DNA of 64,000 nucleotides from Alphaproteobacteria bacterium (lineage in GTDB: Bacteria; Pseudomonadota; Alphaproteobacteria; Micropepsales; Micropepsaceae). Numbering within the stretch: position 1 is the first letter of the stretch; each line of letters begins with the position of its first letter. This document shows positions 30,781-38,904 of this stretch, piece after piece. The stretch is from positions 30,320 through 94,319 of the forward strand of contig JAICHV010000009.1 of the NCBI GenBank assembly GCA_025924715.1. The letters run 5' to 3'. The translations under genes and the position numbers were made by a program. The notes beneath the pieces were generated by a model. It was not told where the DNA came from, did no database searches, and worked only from the letters and a program-made list of their open reading frames with translations.

Positions 30781-30946
30781 TAAAGTCATTGCGACCTTAT
30801 GGCACGGCCCGGATCGGCGCCAGCTTTGGCGGCGCCCGCCCGCGGCGCTTGCCCCGCACAATGGGGTTTTTGCGCCTTGTCTGAGGGGCGCGATGGCCCG
30901 ATATCTAGGGTGCATACGGCTATTTGCCGCGTTTCAGGAGCAAAAT

Positions 30947-32371
30947 ATGGCGCAAGACCTGTTCTTTTCCCGCACCGGCATGGACCGGGGCAAAGTCCAG
31001 CAAACGGTGGATGAGGCGCTGGCCCACGCCGATGACGGGGAACTGTTCCTGGAATACAGCCAGAGCGAATCCTTTTCCTTCGACGATAACCGGCTGAAGG
31101 CGGCCAGTTTCGACACGACTCAGGGCTTCGGGCTGCGGGCCGTGGCGGGGGAAGCCACCGGCTATGCCCATGCGACGGAACTTTCCGAGGACGCCATCCA
31201 GCGTGCCGCCCGCACCGTCCAGGCCGTGGCGGCCGGGCATTCGGGAACGCTCGCGGCGCCCCCGGCGCGCAGCAATGTGAAGCTCTATACCCATATCGAT
31301 CCGCTGCAGACCGCCGGCTTCGAGAAGAAAGTCTCGCTGCTGGAGGAAATGAACGCCTATGCCCGTTCCAAGGATTCGCGGGTGCGCCAGGTTTCCGCCT
31401 CGCTGTCCGGGGAATGGCAGCGCATCGAGATCATCCGCGCTGGCGGCGAGCATTATTCCGATATCCGCCCCCTGGTGCGGCTGAATGTGTCGGTGGTGGT
31501 GGAACAGGCCGGGCGGCAGGAATCCGGCAGCTATGGCGGCGGCGGCCGCGGCGGTTACGAAACCTATCTCGACCCCAGCTATTGGAAAGCGGCGGTGGAC
31601 GACGCCCTGCGCCAGGCTCTGGTCAATCTGGAATCGGTGCCGGCCCCGGCGGGCGAAATGAGCGTGGTGCTGGGACCGGGCTGGCCGGGCATCCTGCTGC
31701 ACGAAGCCATCGGGCATGGGCTGGAAGGCGATTTCAACCGCAAGAAAACGTCTGCTTTCGCGGGGCTGCTGGGCGAGCGGGTGGCGGCGCCGGGCGTGAC
31801 GGTGGTCGATGACGGCACCATCAATGGCCGGCGCGGATCATTGTCGATCGACGATGAAGGCACCCCCAGCTCCTGCACCGTGCTGATTGAGGATGGGATT
31901 CTCAAGGGCTATATGCAGGACCGCCAAAATGCCCGGCTGATGGGGATGAAACCGACCGGCAATGGCCGGCGGCAATCCTATTCCTCGGCGGTGATGCCGC
32001 GCATGACCAACACTTATATGCTGGCGGGCAAGAGCGATCCGGGCGAGATCCTGGCCAGCGTCAAGCACGGCATCTATGCGGTGAATTTCGGCGGCGGCCA
32101 GGTCGACATCACCAATGGCAAATTCGTCTTTTCCTGCACCGAGGCTTACGCCATCGAAAACGGCAAACTGGGCGCCCCGATCAAAGGCGCGACCTTGATC
32201 GGCTCCGGCCCCGAATGCCTGACCCGCGTGGCGATGATCGGCAATGACATGAAACTGGACACCGGCGTGGGCACCTGCGGCAAGAACGGCCAAAGCGTTC
32301 CGGTGGGCGTGGGCCAGCCGACGCTGCGGATCGACGGGCTGACGGTGGGCGGCACAGCGGCGGCGGCGTAA
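30947..32371 (+). CDS. tldD: Metalloprotease TldD
   Basis: Catalytic half of the TldD/TldE heterodimeric peptidase, which degrades unfolded peptides and processes modified peptides such as microcin B17. It has 474 residues. The zinc motif is HEAIGHGLEGD with H252, E253 and H257; a GHGLEGDFNRKKTS segment and C-terminal FVFSCTEAYAIENGK are family-typical. The ATG at 30947 with AGGAG 8 bases upstream is preferred over an in-frame ATG at 30893. Its partner PmbA (TldE) is encoded at 47.2-48.6 kb. It heads a rightward run with three or four small genes. Confidence 0.97.
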   Translation: MAQDLFFSRTGMDRGKVQQTVDEALAHADDGELFLEYSQSESFSFDDNRLKAASFDTTQGFGLRAVAGEATGYAHATELSEDAIQRAARTVQAVAAGHSGTLAAPPARSNVKLYTHIDPLQTAGFEKKVSLLEEMNAYARSKDSRVRQVSASLSGEWQRIEIIRAGGEHYSDIRPLVRLNVSVVVEQAGRQESGSYGGGGRGGYETYLDPSYWKAAVDDALRQALVNLESVPAPAGEMSVVLGPGWPGILLHEAIGHGLEGDFNRKKTSAFAGLLGERVAAPGVTVVDDGTINGRRGSLSIDDEGTPSSCTVLIEDGILKGYMQDRQNARLMGMKPTGNGRRQSYSSAVMPRMTNTYMLAGKSDPGEILASVKHGIYAVNFGGGQVDITNGKFVFSCTEAYAIENGKLGAPIKGATLIGSGPECLTRVAMIGNDMKLDTGVGTCGKNGQSVPVGVGQPTLRIDGLTVGGTAAAA

Positions 32372-32381
32372 GGATGGATTG

Positions 32382-32627
32382 ATGGCGCGTTATTGGTTCC
32401 GGCAGAAGCGTTACGGATTGGGCGCCACGCCCAACACTTGGCAGGGCTGGGTGTTGGTGCTTGTCGGGGTGGCGCTGTTGGTGGCGGGAGTGGTGATCAA
32501 CGGGAAAGATCCCCAAGAGGTCTGGCTCGGTTCGTTGCTGATCTTCGCAGGCGTGGTGCCGGTCAGTATCATCGTCTGGTTCAAAACCGAAGGCGGTTGG
32601 CGCTGGCGCTGGGGCGATGATGACTGA
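32382..32627 (+). CDS. Small two-helix membrane protein, unknown
   Basis: An 81-residue protein with a short basic N-terminus (ARYWFRQKRYGLGATP), two membrane helices (about 22-40 and 48-66) and a Trp-rich, acidic end (GGWRWRWGDDD). It is not assigned to a named family. It starts 10 bases after tldD (AAGGATGG region as ribosome binding site) and overlaps the next gene by 11 bases, so it is part of the tldD operon. Confidence 0.8.
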   Translation: MARYWFRQKRYGLGATPNTWQGWVLVLVGVALLVAGVVINGKDPQEVWLGSLLIFAGVVPVSIIVWFKTEGGWRWRWGDDD

Positions 32628-32961
32628 GATCTTCAAGATCGTGCCGCGTCCCGAATGGGAGCATGCCGGCGAGAGCTATGCCGGCTCGCCGCATGACCAG
32701 GCCGATGGCTTTCTGCATTTCTCCACCCGCGCACAACTCCCCGAAACGCTGCGGCGTTATTATGCCGGCCAGACCGATCTGATGCTGGTGGCGGTGGACG
32801 CGGGCAAATTGGGCGAGGCGCTGAGATGGGAATATTCGCCCTCCCGGGCTGAGGATTTTCCGCATCTTTACGCCCCCCTGCCCCGCAACGCAGTCGTTTG
32901 GGCAAAACCCCTCAATCGAAAGGCAGATGGTGAGTTTCTGCTGCCGGAAGAAACCGTATGA
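32617..32961 (+). CDS. DUF952 family protein
   Basis: A 114-residue cytosolic protein of the DUF952 family: TEIFKIVPRPEWEHA, then YAGSPHDQADGFLHFSTRAQLPETLRR-type sequence (residues about 23-47) and LRWEYSPSRAEDFPHLYAPL. The conserved HFS and FPHLY motifs resemble those of ADP-ribosyl-transferase-like folds, but no activity is established. Two ATGs (32617, 32620) are possible. It is coupled by overlap to the genes on both sides. Confidence 0.9.
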   Translation: MMTEIFKIVPRPEWEHAGESYAGSPHDQADGFLHFSTRAQLPETLRRYYAGQTDLMLVAVDAGKLGEALRWEYSPSRAEDFPHLYAPLPRNAVVWAKPLNRKADGEFLLPEETV

Positions 32962-33824
32962 TCCCCATTCAAGGCAAAGCCCATGATCTGGGCGACGGAT
33001 TTTTCGTCACCCGCGTGCTGCCCCAACCGGCGCGGCGCAGTATCGGGCCCTTCGTGTTCTTCGATTATTTCGGGCCGGTGGATTTCGCGCCGGGCAAAGG
33101 CATCGATGTGCGCCCGCATCCTCATATCGGGCTCGCCACGCTGACCTATCTGTTCGAAGGCTCGCAGATGCACCGCGACACCCTGGGCACGGTGCAGGAG
33201 ATCCGCCCCGGCGACGTCAACTGGATGACCGCCGGCCGCGGCATTGCCCATTCCGAACGCACCGGACCGGATGCGCGGGCGGCCGGGCATCGCATGCACG
33301 GCATCCAAAGCTGGATCGGGTTGCCGAAATCCGACGAAGAAGCCCCGCCGGCCTTTCAGCATTTCGCCTCGGATCAACTGCCCCAGCGCGAAGAGCGCGG
33401 CGTAAAGCTGAAGCTGATCGCGGGCGAGGCTTTCGGACTGGCCTCGCCGGTGAAAACCTTCTCACCGATTTTCTATGCCGAGGCGCTGTTCGAGACCGGC
33501 GGCAGCCTGACTTTCGATCAGGCGCCGGAAGAGCGCGCCTTTTTGGTGGTGGAAGGTGAAATCCAGACCGGCGCCGATGTCCATCAAAGCGGCGCCATGC
33601 TGATGCTGGAGCCGGGGGAGCCCGCCACGCTGTTCAGCGCCGGCCCTGCCCGCGTCATGCTGCTGGGCGGCGCGCCGATGGATGGGCCGCGCCATATCTG
33701 GTGGAATTTCGTCTCCTCCGACCGCGAACGCATCGAACGCGCCAAGCGCGAATGGAAGGACGGCGGTTTCGGCAAAATCCCCGGCGACGATGTCGAGTTC
33801 ATCCCTCTTCCCGAAGACAGATAA
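32958..33824 (+). CDS. Pirin family protein
   Basis: Bicupin of 288 residues. The metal ligands expected for pirins are present in the N-terminal cupin: H54 and H56 (VRPHPHIGLATL), H98 and E100 (GIAHSE). Bacterial pirins include quercetin 2,3-dioxygenases and proteins interacting with metabolic enzymes; the substrate here is unknown. It overlaps the DUF952 gene by 4 bases and is followed 9 bases later by a small membrane protein. Confidence 0.95.
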   Translation: MIPIQGKAHDLGDGFFVTRVLPQPARRSIGPFVFFDYFGPVDFAPGKGIDVRPHPHIGLATLTYLFEGSQMHRDTLGTVQEIRPGDVNWMTAGRGIAHSERTGPDARAAGHRMHGIQSWIGLPKSDEEAPPAFQHFASDQLPQREERGVKLKLIAGEAFGLASPVKTFSPIFYAEALFETGGSLTFDQAPEERAFLVVEGEIQTGADVHQSGAMLMLEPGEPATLFSAGPARVMLLGGAPMDGPRHIWWNFVSSDRERIERAKREWKDGGFGKIPGDDVEFIPLPEDR

Positions 33825-33833
33825 GGATCGGCC

Positions 33834-34028
33834 ATGAAAGCAATCATGCTGGTGCTGGGGATTGTCGTGCTGGCAGCGGGCGTCCTGTTCGCGCTACAGG
33901 GCGGCGGTATCGTGCATTGGCCGCCGGAAAGCACCATGCTGGATCAACGCGAGTGGATCGCGCGCGGCGGTGTTATCGCGCTGATCGGGCTGGCGCTGAT
34001 CGCCGCCGCCCGGCGCATGCGCAGATAA
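33834..34028 (+). CDS. Small membrane protein, unknown
   Basis: A 64-residue protein with two hydrophobic segments (about 4-22 and 44-59) separated by a loop with VHWPPESTMLDQREW, ending RRMRR. Short proteins of this shape with a WPPESTMLDQREW-like loop are widespread and of unknown function. The start lies 9 bases after pirin with AAGGAT upstream. It is the end of the tldD run and is convergent with the XRE regulator. Confidence 0.8.
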   Translation: MKAIMLVLGIVVLAAGVLFALQGGGIVHWPPESTMLDQREWIARGGVIALIGLALIAAARRMRR

Positions 34029-34049
34029 CGAGCGCTGCTGGCGTAACCG

Positions 34050-34895
34050 TCACCCCAGGAATCGCGCGAAGCCATTTTCCACCACCCGCGCCAGGTGGCG
34101 CTGGTATTCGCCGTGACAGGGATGGTCAGGAGCAATTCGGCCAAACAGGTCGGAGCTCGGCGGGCTAAGCGAACCGAGGGGCACCAGCGCCAGCGGTGCC
34201 GCCACCGGCTGCAGATAGGCGCCCGAACCGGAAAAGAGCGTGACCAGGAGGCCGTACATCGCCCCGCTGCGCAACTGCCGCCCCAGCACCGCAAGCCGCA
34301 TCTGCCCCTCGGCATTGGTGCACAGATAGATATGGCCGGACGGTATCGGCACGGAAACCACACCGGCCTGGGCATTGACGGCGTCCAGCCGCTCGCTTTC
34401 CGCAAACACCAGTTTGCCGCCGTCCCAGCGCAGGTCCGTGCGATACGCATAGACGGCGCCGCTGACCTCAAATGAGGGGCGCAGGGTGAGATAAGCCCCC
34501 TCGAGCATTTTGACCGCCGCGTGGGAATAGGCGCCGAGGTCGGCGGGCGCCTGGACTTCGGCCGCAGGCGAAGCATGCGCGGGCGCGCGCAGGGGCACGC
34601 CCAAAGCCTGCTCCAGTCGCACGATGGTGGCCAGGGTAAAGCCGCGACTGCCGTTCAACACCTTCTCCAAAGTGGAGAGACTGATGCGCGCATCGTCCGC
34701 CAGCCGCTTGCGGGACAGGCGCCGGCGGGCCAACTGTTCGCGCACCCTATGCGCTATGGCGTCGGATTCCCCCTGTGGCAATTCCATGACCAAGTCCGCA
34801 CAAAGCCCCACAAATCCATAAAGCACCGGCCGGTTTTTGTCATCCGCGCGGCAAGAAGCGGCGAGTCCTGACCGTGGCGGATCGCGTGCGGCCAT
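34050..34895 (-). CDS. XRE-family transcriptional regulator with unknown C-terminal domain
   Basis: A DNA-binding helix-turn-helix of the Cro/CI type (RKRLADDARISLSTLEKVLNG) is followed by a roughly 180-residue C-terminal domain with no recognised family, rich in beta-strand pattern (GAYLTLRPSFEVSGAVYAYR). This suggests a ligand-responsive repressor. The frame from ATG 34895 gives 281 residues; the ATG at 34787 (MELPQGESDAI) gives 245 and would start nearer the HTH. Neither has a strong ribosome binding site. It is divergent from the SIMPL gene and could regulate it. Confidence 0.8.
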   Translation of the reverse strand: MAARDPPRSGLAASCRADDKNRPVLYGFVGLCADLVMELPQGESDAIAHRVREQLARRRLSRKRLADDARISLSTLEKVLNGSRGFTLATIVRLEQALGVPLRAPAHASPAAEVQAPADLGAYSHAAVKMLEGAYLTLRPSFEVSGAVYAYRTDLRWDGGKLVFAESERLDAVNAQAGVVSVPIPSGHIYLCTNAEGQMRLAVLGRQLRSGAMYGLLVTLFSGSGAYLQPVAAPLALVPLGSLSPPSSDLFGRIAPDHPCHGEYQRHLARVVENGFARFLG

Positions 34896-34964
34896 CACAT
34901 CTCAAAGGCGCGCGGACGCGGTCCATGGTGGACCAATCCGGCATCAAAGAGGGAGTGCAGTGTA

Positions 34965-35687
34965 ATGACCCAAACCATCCAGCGCCTGGCCGCCGTCCTG
35001 ACCGCCTTGTCGCTGCTGAGCCTGCCGGCAAAAGCCGCCGATAAGGACAACAAGCCCGTCACCACCACCGAAGTTCAGCTGAGCCAGCAGGCCGCTCTGG
35101 TGGTCGCCCGCGACCGCATCACCGCCACCTTGCGGGTGATCCAGCGCGGACCCAATGCGCGGGCGATCCAGGTTGAAATCAACCGGCGCATGATGGCGGC
35201 CCTGGCGAAGGTCAAGGACGCGCCCTCGGTGATTGCCGAAACGGGGTCCTATTCCGTCAACCATCCCTATATCAACAGCGGCGAATCGGCGCTGTGGCAG
35301 GGCGAGCAGACCCTGACCTTGACCTCCGGCGATATCGAAGCGGTGCTCGATCTGGCGGGCAATCTGCAGAACGAGGGGTTGGTGATGGGGGAAATGCGCT
35401 TCTTCGTGTCGCCCGAGAGCCTCAAATCGGTGCAGGACGAACTGACCGCAACCGCCCTGAAGGCGATGCAGGACCGCGCCGCCAACGTCGCGGGCGATCT
35501 CAAGCTCAAAGTCGCGCGCTACAAAACCATCACCATCGGCAACGCCCAGGAACAGATCGGGCAAACGCCCACCACCACCAAAGGCGCGCCGGCGGGTCAG
35601 AACCGCAAGGCACCACCGCCCGCCGCCATCGCCGGCGAAGCCCTGGTCAGTTTGACGGTGAATTCCACCGCGATCATGGGACCGTGA
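34965..35687 (+). CDS. SIMPL (DUF541) periplasmic protein
   Basis: A 240-residue exported protein: signal peptide (about 1-24, ending AKAA), then the SIMPL domain with TEVQLSQQAALVVARDRI, SYSVNHPYI and FFVSPESLKSVQDELT, and a conserved C-terminal strand ALVSLTVNSTAI. SIMPL proteins (such as E. coli YggE) are periplasmic oligomers linked to oxidative stress. It is monocistronic, with a GC-rich hairpin after the stop. Confidence 0.93.
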   Translation: MTQTIQRLAAVLTALSLLSLPAKAADKDNKPVTTTEVQLSQQAALVVARDRITATLRVIQRGPNARAIQVEINRRMMAALAKVKDAPSVIAETGSYSVNHPYINSGESALWQGEQTLTLTSGDIEAVLDLAGNLQNEGLVMGEMRFFVSPESLKSVQDELTATALKAMQDRAANVAGDLKLKVARYKTITIGNAQEQIGQTPTTTKGAPAGQNRKAPPPAAIAGEALVSLTVNSTAIMGP

Positions 35688-35708
35688 CCACAGCTTTGCG
35701 TGAGGCTA

Positions 35709-35728
35709 GCCCCGCCGCAAGGCGGGGC
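35709..35728. terminator. Hairpin between convergent SIMPL and gshA genes
   Basis: A perfect 8-bp stem (GCCCCGCC at 35709-35716 with GGCGGGGC at 35721-35728) with a GCAA tetraloop lies 21 bases after the SIMPL stop and 25 bases after the gshA stop. It lacks a long T-run on either side, so it is a plausible but not strong bidirectional terminator. Confidence 0.55.
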
Positions 35729-35752
35729 GTTGCCTTCCCGCTCTGCGCAGGG

Positions 35753-37111
35753 TCAAAGGAAATTATATTCCCGGAACAGCTGCGTGAGGTCCCTGCCCCA
35801 GACGCCATGATAATTGTTGAGCAATTCTTCCGCCCTGGTATGGCCGCGCGAAACCAGCTCGCGCACAGGCGTCAGAAATCCTTCTTCGCTCATCCCGCCG
35901 CCGTCCAGCTCGGCGCGGCGCTTCAGCCCCGCCGCGGAAATCTCCAGCATCCGGTGCGCCAATTCGTGCACCGTCGCCTTGCGGAAGGGAGTCTTGAAGG
36001 CCTGTTTGGCGACGCCGTCGCGCATCGCCTGGCGTTCCTCGGCCGTCCAGTCCTTCACCAGGTCCCAGGCCGCATCCAGCGCCACGCTGTCGTAAAGCAA
36101 TCCCACCCATAACGCCGGCATGCCGCAAATGCGCCGCCACTGGCCGCCATCGGTGCCGCGCATCTCCAAAAAGCTTTTCAGCCGCACTTCCGGGAAGATC
36201 GTGGTGAGATGGTCGGCCCAGTCGCTCATCGCCGGCGTGATATGGGCAACTTCCGGGATTTTGCGGGCCAGGAAATCGCGAAAGCTGCGGCCGGCCACAT
36301 CGATATAGTGGCCATCGCGATAGACGAAATACATCGGCACATCCAGGGCGTAATCGACATATCGCTCGAACCCCATGCCGGTTTCAAAGGCGAAAGGCAG
36401 CATGCCGGAACGGGCATTGTCGACATCGGTCCAGACTTGGGCACGGTAAGACAGAAATCCGCTGGGCCTTCCTTCGCGGAAGGGGGAATTGGCGAAAAGC
36501 GCGGTGGTCACCGGCTGCAGCGCCAGGCCGACGCGCAGCTTTTTCACCATGTCGGCTTCGGATTCGAAATCGAGATTCACCTGCACCGTGCAGGTGCGGA
36601 ACATCATGTCCAGGCCATAGCCGCCCACCCTGGGCATATAGCGTTTCATGATGGCGTAGCGGCCCTTGGGCATCACCGGCACTTCGTCCAGCGTCCAGCT
36701 GGGCGCGAAACCCAGGCCCAGCACCCCCAGCCCCAGTTCGGCGGCGATCTCGCGGGTCTGGACCAGATGGGTGTCGGTCTCGGCGCAGGTCTCGTGAATG
36801 GTTTTCAGCGCCGCGCCGGAGAGTTCGAACTGCCCTCCCGGCTCCAGGCTAAGGGAGGCGCCGTTCATGATGCCGCCGATCAGGGTGTCGTTCTCGCGCA
36901 CCGGTTGCCAGCCGAAGCGCTGCATGCCTTCGAGCAAGGGGCGGATGCCGGTCTCATAAGAGGCCGGCTTGAGGGTCTTCAGGTCATAGACGAATTTTTC
37001 GTGCTCGGTGCCGATGCGCCATTGCTCCTTGGGCCGGCAGCCCTTGGAGAGGTGGCGAATGAGATCGTCGCGGCTTTCGATAAGCCCGCCGGCGGACTGC
37101 GGAATGGACAT
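35753..37111 (-). CDS. gshA: Glutamate-cysteine ligase
   Basis: First step of glutathione synthesis. At 452 residues it is the plant/alphaproteobacterial GCS2 type rather than the enteric GshA: EQWRIGTEHEKFVYD at about 29-43, GASLSLEPGGQFELSGA at about 88-104, MFRTCTVQVNLDFESE at about 166-181 and FLEMRGTDGG at about 318-327. It is the only gene in its leftward unit; gshB is not in the window. The promoter shares the 110-bp gap with the divergent ArsR gene. Confidence 0.97.
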   Translation of the reverse strand: MSIPQSAGGLIESRDDLIRHLSKGCRPKEQWRIGTEHEKFVYDLKTLKPASYETGIRPLLEGMQRFGWQPVRENDTLIGGIMNGASLSLEPGGQFELSGAALKTIHETCAETDTHLVQTREIAAELGLGVLGLGFAPSWTLDEVPVMPKGRYAIMKRYMPRVGGYGLDMMFRTCTVQVNLDFESEADMVKKLRVGLALQPVTTALFANSPFREGRPSGFLSYRAQVWTDVDNARSGMLPFAFETGMGFERYVDYALDVPMYFVYRDGHYIDVAGRSFRDFLARKIPEVAHITPAMSDWADHLTTIFPEVRLKSFLEMRGTDGGQWRRICGMPALWVGLLYDSVALDAAWDLVKDWTAEERQAMRDGVAKQAFKTPFRKATVHELAHRMLEISAAGLKRRAELDGGGMSEEGFLTPVRELVSRGHTRAEELLNNYHGVWGRDLTQLFREYNFL

Positions 37112-37183
37112 GAAAAACCCTCAGGAGCCCGTACTTAGGCATGGGCCCGGCCAGGCGCAAGGCGGTTCCAGCACCATTAATTT

Positions 37184-37216
37184 CGTCTTGACTTAATTAA
37201 GTTGATACGAAAATAT
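37184..37216 (+). promoter_or_regulatory. Promoter and probable ArsR operator
   Basis: The centre is a perfect palindrome ACTTAATTAAGT (37191-37202). It is flanked symmetrically, after four unmatched bases on each side, by TTCGT (37182-37186) and ACGAA (37207-37211), making a 30-bp interrupted palindrome. It overlaps a possible -35 TTGACT (37188-37193) with AAATAT (37211-37216) 17 bases on. Position just ahead of an ArsR gene suggests autorepression. Confidence 0.6.
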
Positions 37217-37222
37217 GCCGCC

Positions 37223-37528
37223 ATGAACGGATTGACGGCCCTGGCAGATCCCACCCGGCAGCGCATCGTCGAAATGCTGGCGGCGGGCGCCCTGTGCTCG
37301 GGGGATATCGCCAGCCATTTTCAGCTCAGCCCGCCGGCGGTCTCGCAGCATCTGAAGGCGCTGCGCGAGGCGAAATTGGTGAGCGTGCGGGCTGAGGCGC
37401 AAAAACGGATCTATGCCCTGAACCCCGAAGGCATCGGCGAGTTGTCCGATTGGGTGGCGCGCATTCGCGGCTTCTGGAATCCGAAACTGGACGCCCTGGA
37501 AGCCGCCTTGAAAAAGGAAACGCCATGA
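37223..37528 (+). CDS. ArsR-family transcriptional repressor
   Basis: A 101-residue winged-helix repressor: LADPTRQRIVEMLA, CSGDIASHFQLSPPAVSQHLKALREAKLV-type recognition helix (about 31-57), then RAEAQKRIYALNPEGI. No metal-binding cysteine pair of the ArsR/SmtB metal sensors is seen, and pairing with SRPBCC genes is typical of ArsR proteins that control small stress operons. The ATG at 37223 is chosen over an in-frame TTG at 37202 because that would lie inside the palindromic operator. It overlaps the next gene by 4 bases. Confidence 0.93.
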   Translation: MNGLTALADPTRQRIVEMLAAGALCSGDIASHFQLSPPAVSQHLKALREAKLVSVRAEAQKRIYALNPEGIGELSDWVARIRGFWNPKLDALEAALKKETP

Positions 37529-38019
37529 GCAAAGGCGAGGTCGTTGCCGAGAGCGCGGTGAAATTCCTGCGGGACTTGCCCGCCTCGCCGGGGCGGCTCT
37601 GGGAATTTCTCACCGATATGGACTTGCTGCCGGAATGGTATGGCGAGGCCCGCATCGAAGAGCGCGAAGGCGGAGCGGTGTCGCTGATGGGCGGACATAT
37701 TCGCGGCGTGGTGACCGCCTGGCACCCGGCGAAATTCCTGGGTTACACCTGGAATGTTTATTCCGCGGGCGAGACGGTTTCGTCCTGGCCGGTTTCCTAT
37801 CTGGAATTCCATCTGGAAGCGCGAGAGCCCGGCACGCGGTTGCTGCTGCTGCACCGGCCTATTCCTGAGGCCATGCAAAAGCCCACCGCCATGGGCTGGC
37901 ATACCATGCTGGATATTTTGCAAGCCGGATTGAACGGCGAATTTCCCAAACGCGCCGATCTGATGGCCGGCAATGCCGCGCTTTACGGCGTCGACATGAA
38001 CAAGATCAACAAGGGGTGA
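37525..38019 (+). CDS. SRPBCC (START/AHSA1-like) domain protein
   Basis: A 164-residue helix-grip protein: RDLPASPGRLWEFLTDMDLLPEWYG at the N-terminus and the later LEFHLEAREPGTRLLLLHRPIP. SRPBCC domains bind hydrophobic ligands. The gene directly follows and overlaps an ArsR regulator and precedes a paralogue, the common ArsR-AHSA1 arrangement. Substrate unknown. Confidence 0.92.
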   Translation: MSKGEVVAESAVKFLRDLPASPGRLWEFLTDMDLLPEWYGEARIEEREGGAVSLMGGHIRGVVTAWHPAKFLGYTWNVYSAGETVSSWPVSYLEFHLEAREPGTRLLLLHRPIPEAMQKPTAMGWHTMLDILQAGLNGEFPKRADLMAGNAALYGVDMNKINKG

Positions 38020-38023
38020 TAGG

Positions 38024-38560
38024 ATGGACGCTTTCGGCAAACAGATCGACACCCACACGGTGCAATTCGTCCGCATCCTGCCCGGCCCGATCGAGCGGAT
38101 CTGGGATTTCTTGTGGGATGGCGACAAGCGGGGGCAATGGTTTGCCAAGGGCCCGATGCCGACCAAGCCAGGCCAAAGCTTTGAAATGACCTTCAAGCAT
38201 TCGACCTTGTCGCCGCACCAGGCGCAGCCGCCGGAACGGATGCGCGAGATGGATAGGACCGGTCATTCCTCGCGCAATGTGCTCTTGGCCTATGAACCGC
38301 CGCATCGCCTGGCCTTCACCTTTGGCGATGAAAAGGGCGTGCCTTCGGAAGTGGAATTCAAGCTGAGTGAGGAAGGCGACAAGGTGCGGCTCACCCTCAC
38401 CCACAGCAAGATACCCGACCGCGCCTTTGCCATCGGCGTGTCGGGCGGCTGGCACAGCCACCTTGCGATCCTGCAATACCGCGCCGAAGGCAAAGTGCCG
38501 CCGGCCTTCTGGGATGTGTGGCGGCAGACGGACGGCGTTTACGAGAAGCGCTACGATTAG
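38024..38560 (+). CDS. SRPBCC (AHSA1-like) domain protein, paralogue
   Basis: A 178-residue SRPBCC protein: VQFVRILPGPIERIWDFLWD, then LLAYEPPHRLAFTFGDEKGVPSEVEFKL and GWHSHLAILQYRAEGKVPP. It is similar in plan to the preceding gene and 4 bases downstream of it, so the pair arose by duplication or joint acquisition. Together with ArsR it forms a three-gene operon. Its end overlaps the convergent DUF6968 gene by 4 bases. Confidence 0.92.
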   Translation: MDAFGKQIDTHTVQFVRILPGPIERIWDFLWDGDKRGQWFAKGPMPTKPGQSFEMTFKHSTLSPHQAQPPERMREMDRTGHSSRNVLLAYEPPHRLAFTFGDEKGVPSEVEFKLSEEGDKVRLTLTHSKIPDRAFAIGVSGGWHSHLAILQYRAEGKVPPAFWDVWRQTDGVYEKRYD

Positions 38561-38904
38561 CGCTCGTCATCCTTGGGAACTAGATCGGCGATCGCATCGA
38601 ACACCGGAAAGCCGAGGTTCTTCATCCCCATATGCCTCAATCGATCTGACTTAAATTCTTCGGAGGTATAAAGGTCCGTTGCGATGCATTTCAGCATCAG
38701 TTCTAGGGCTTGAACAGAATCAACGCCGCCCGCATAGCGCAGCTTCCCCTCTCCAATTCCTTTGATGCGGTAGGGACAGTAATAGCCGCCACCCTCCGGA
38801 AATTCCTTGGGTGTTCCAATTTCGACTCGTATTTTGTCTCCGCCTTCCAGGTCAATTTCCCGCAAAGCGATAACGCGCCCCATGCTTTTCCGCTTCATCG
38901 CCAA
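38557..38904 (-). CDS. DUF6968-type protein
   Basis: A 115-residue soluble protein: GRVIALREIDLEGGDKIRVEIG, then GGYYCPYRIKGIGEGKLRYAGGVDSVQALELMLKCIATDL-type sequence, the core of the DUF6968 family. Function unknown. It begins inside or just at the end of rsmE (start candidates 38904 and 38898), so it may be cotranscribed with rsmE. The DNA here is less GC-rich than its neighbours, hinting at a later arrival. Confidence 0.75.
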   Translation of the reverse strand: MAMKRKSMGRVIALREIDLEGGDKIRVEIGTPKEFPEGGGYYCPYRIKGIGEGKLRYAGGVDSVQALELMLKCIATDLYTSEEFKSDRLRHMGMKNLGFPVFDAIADLVPKDDER

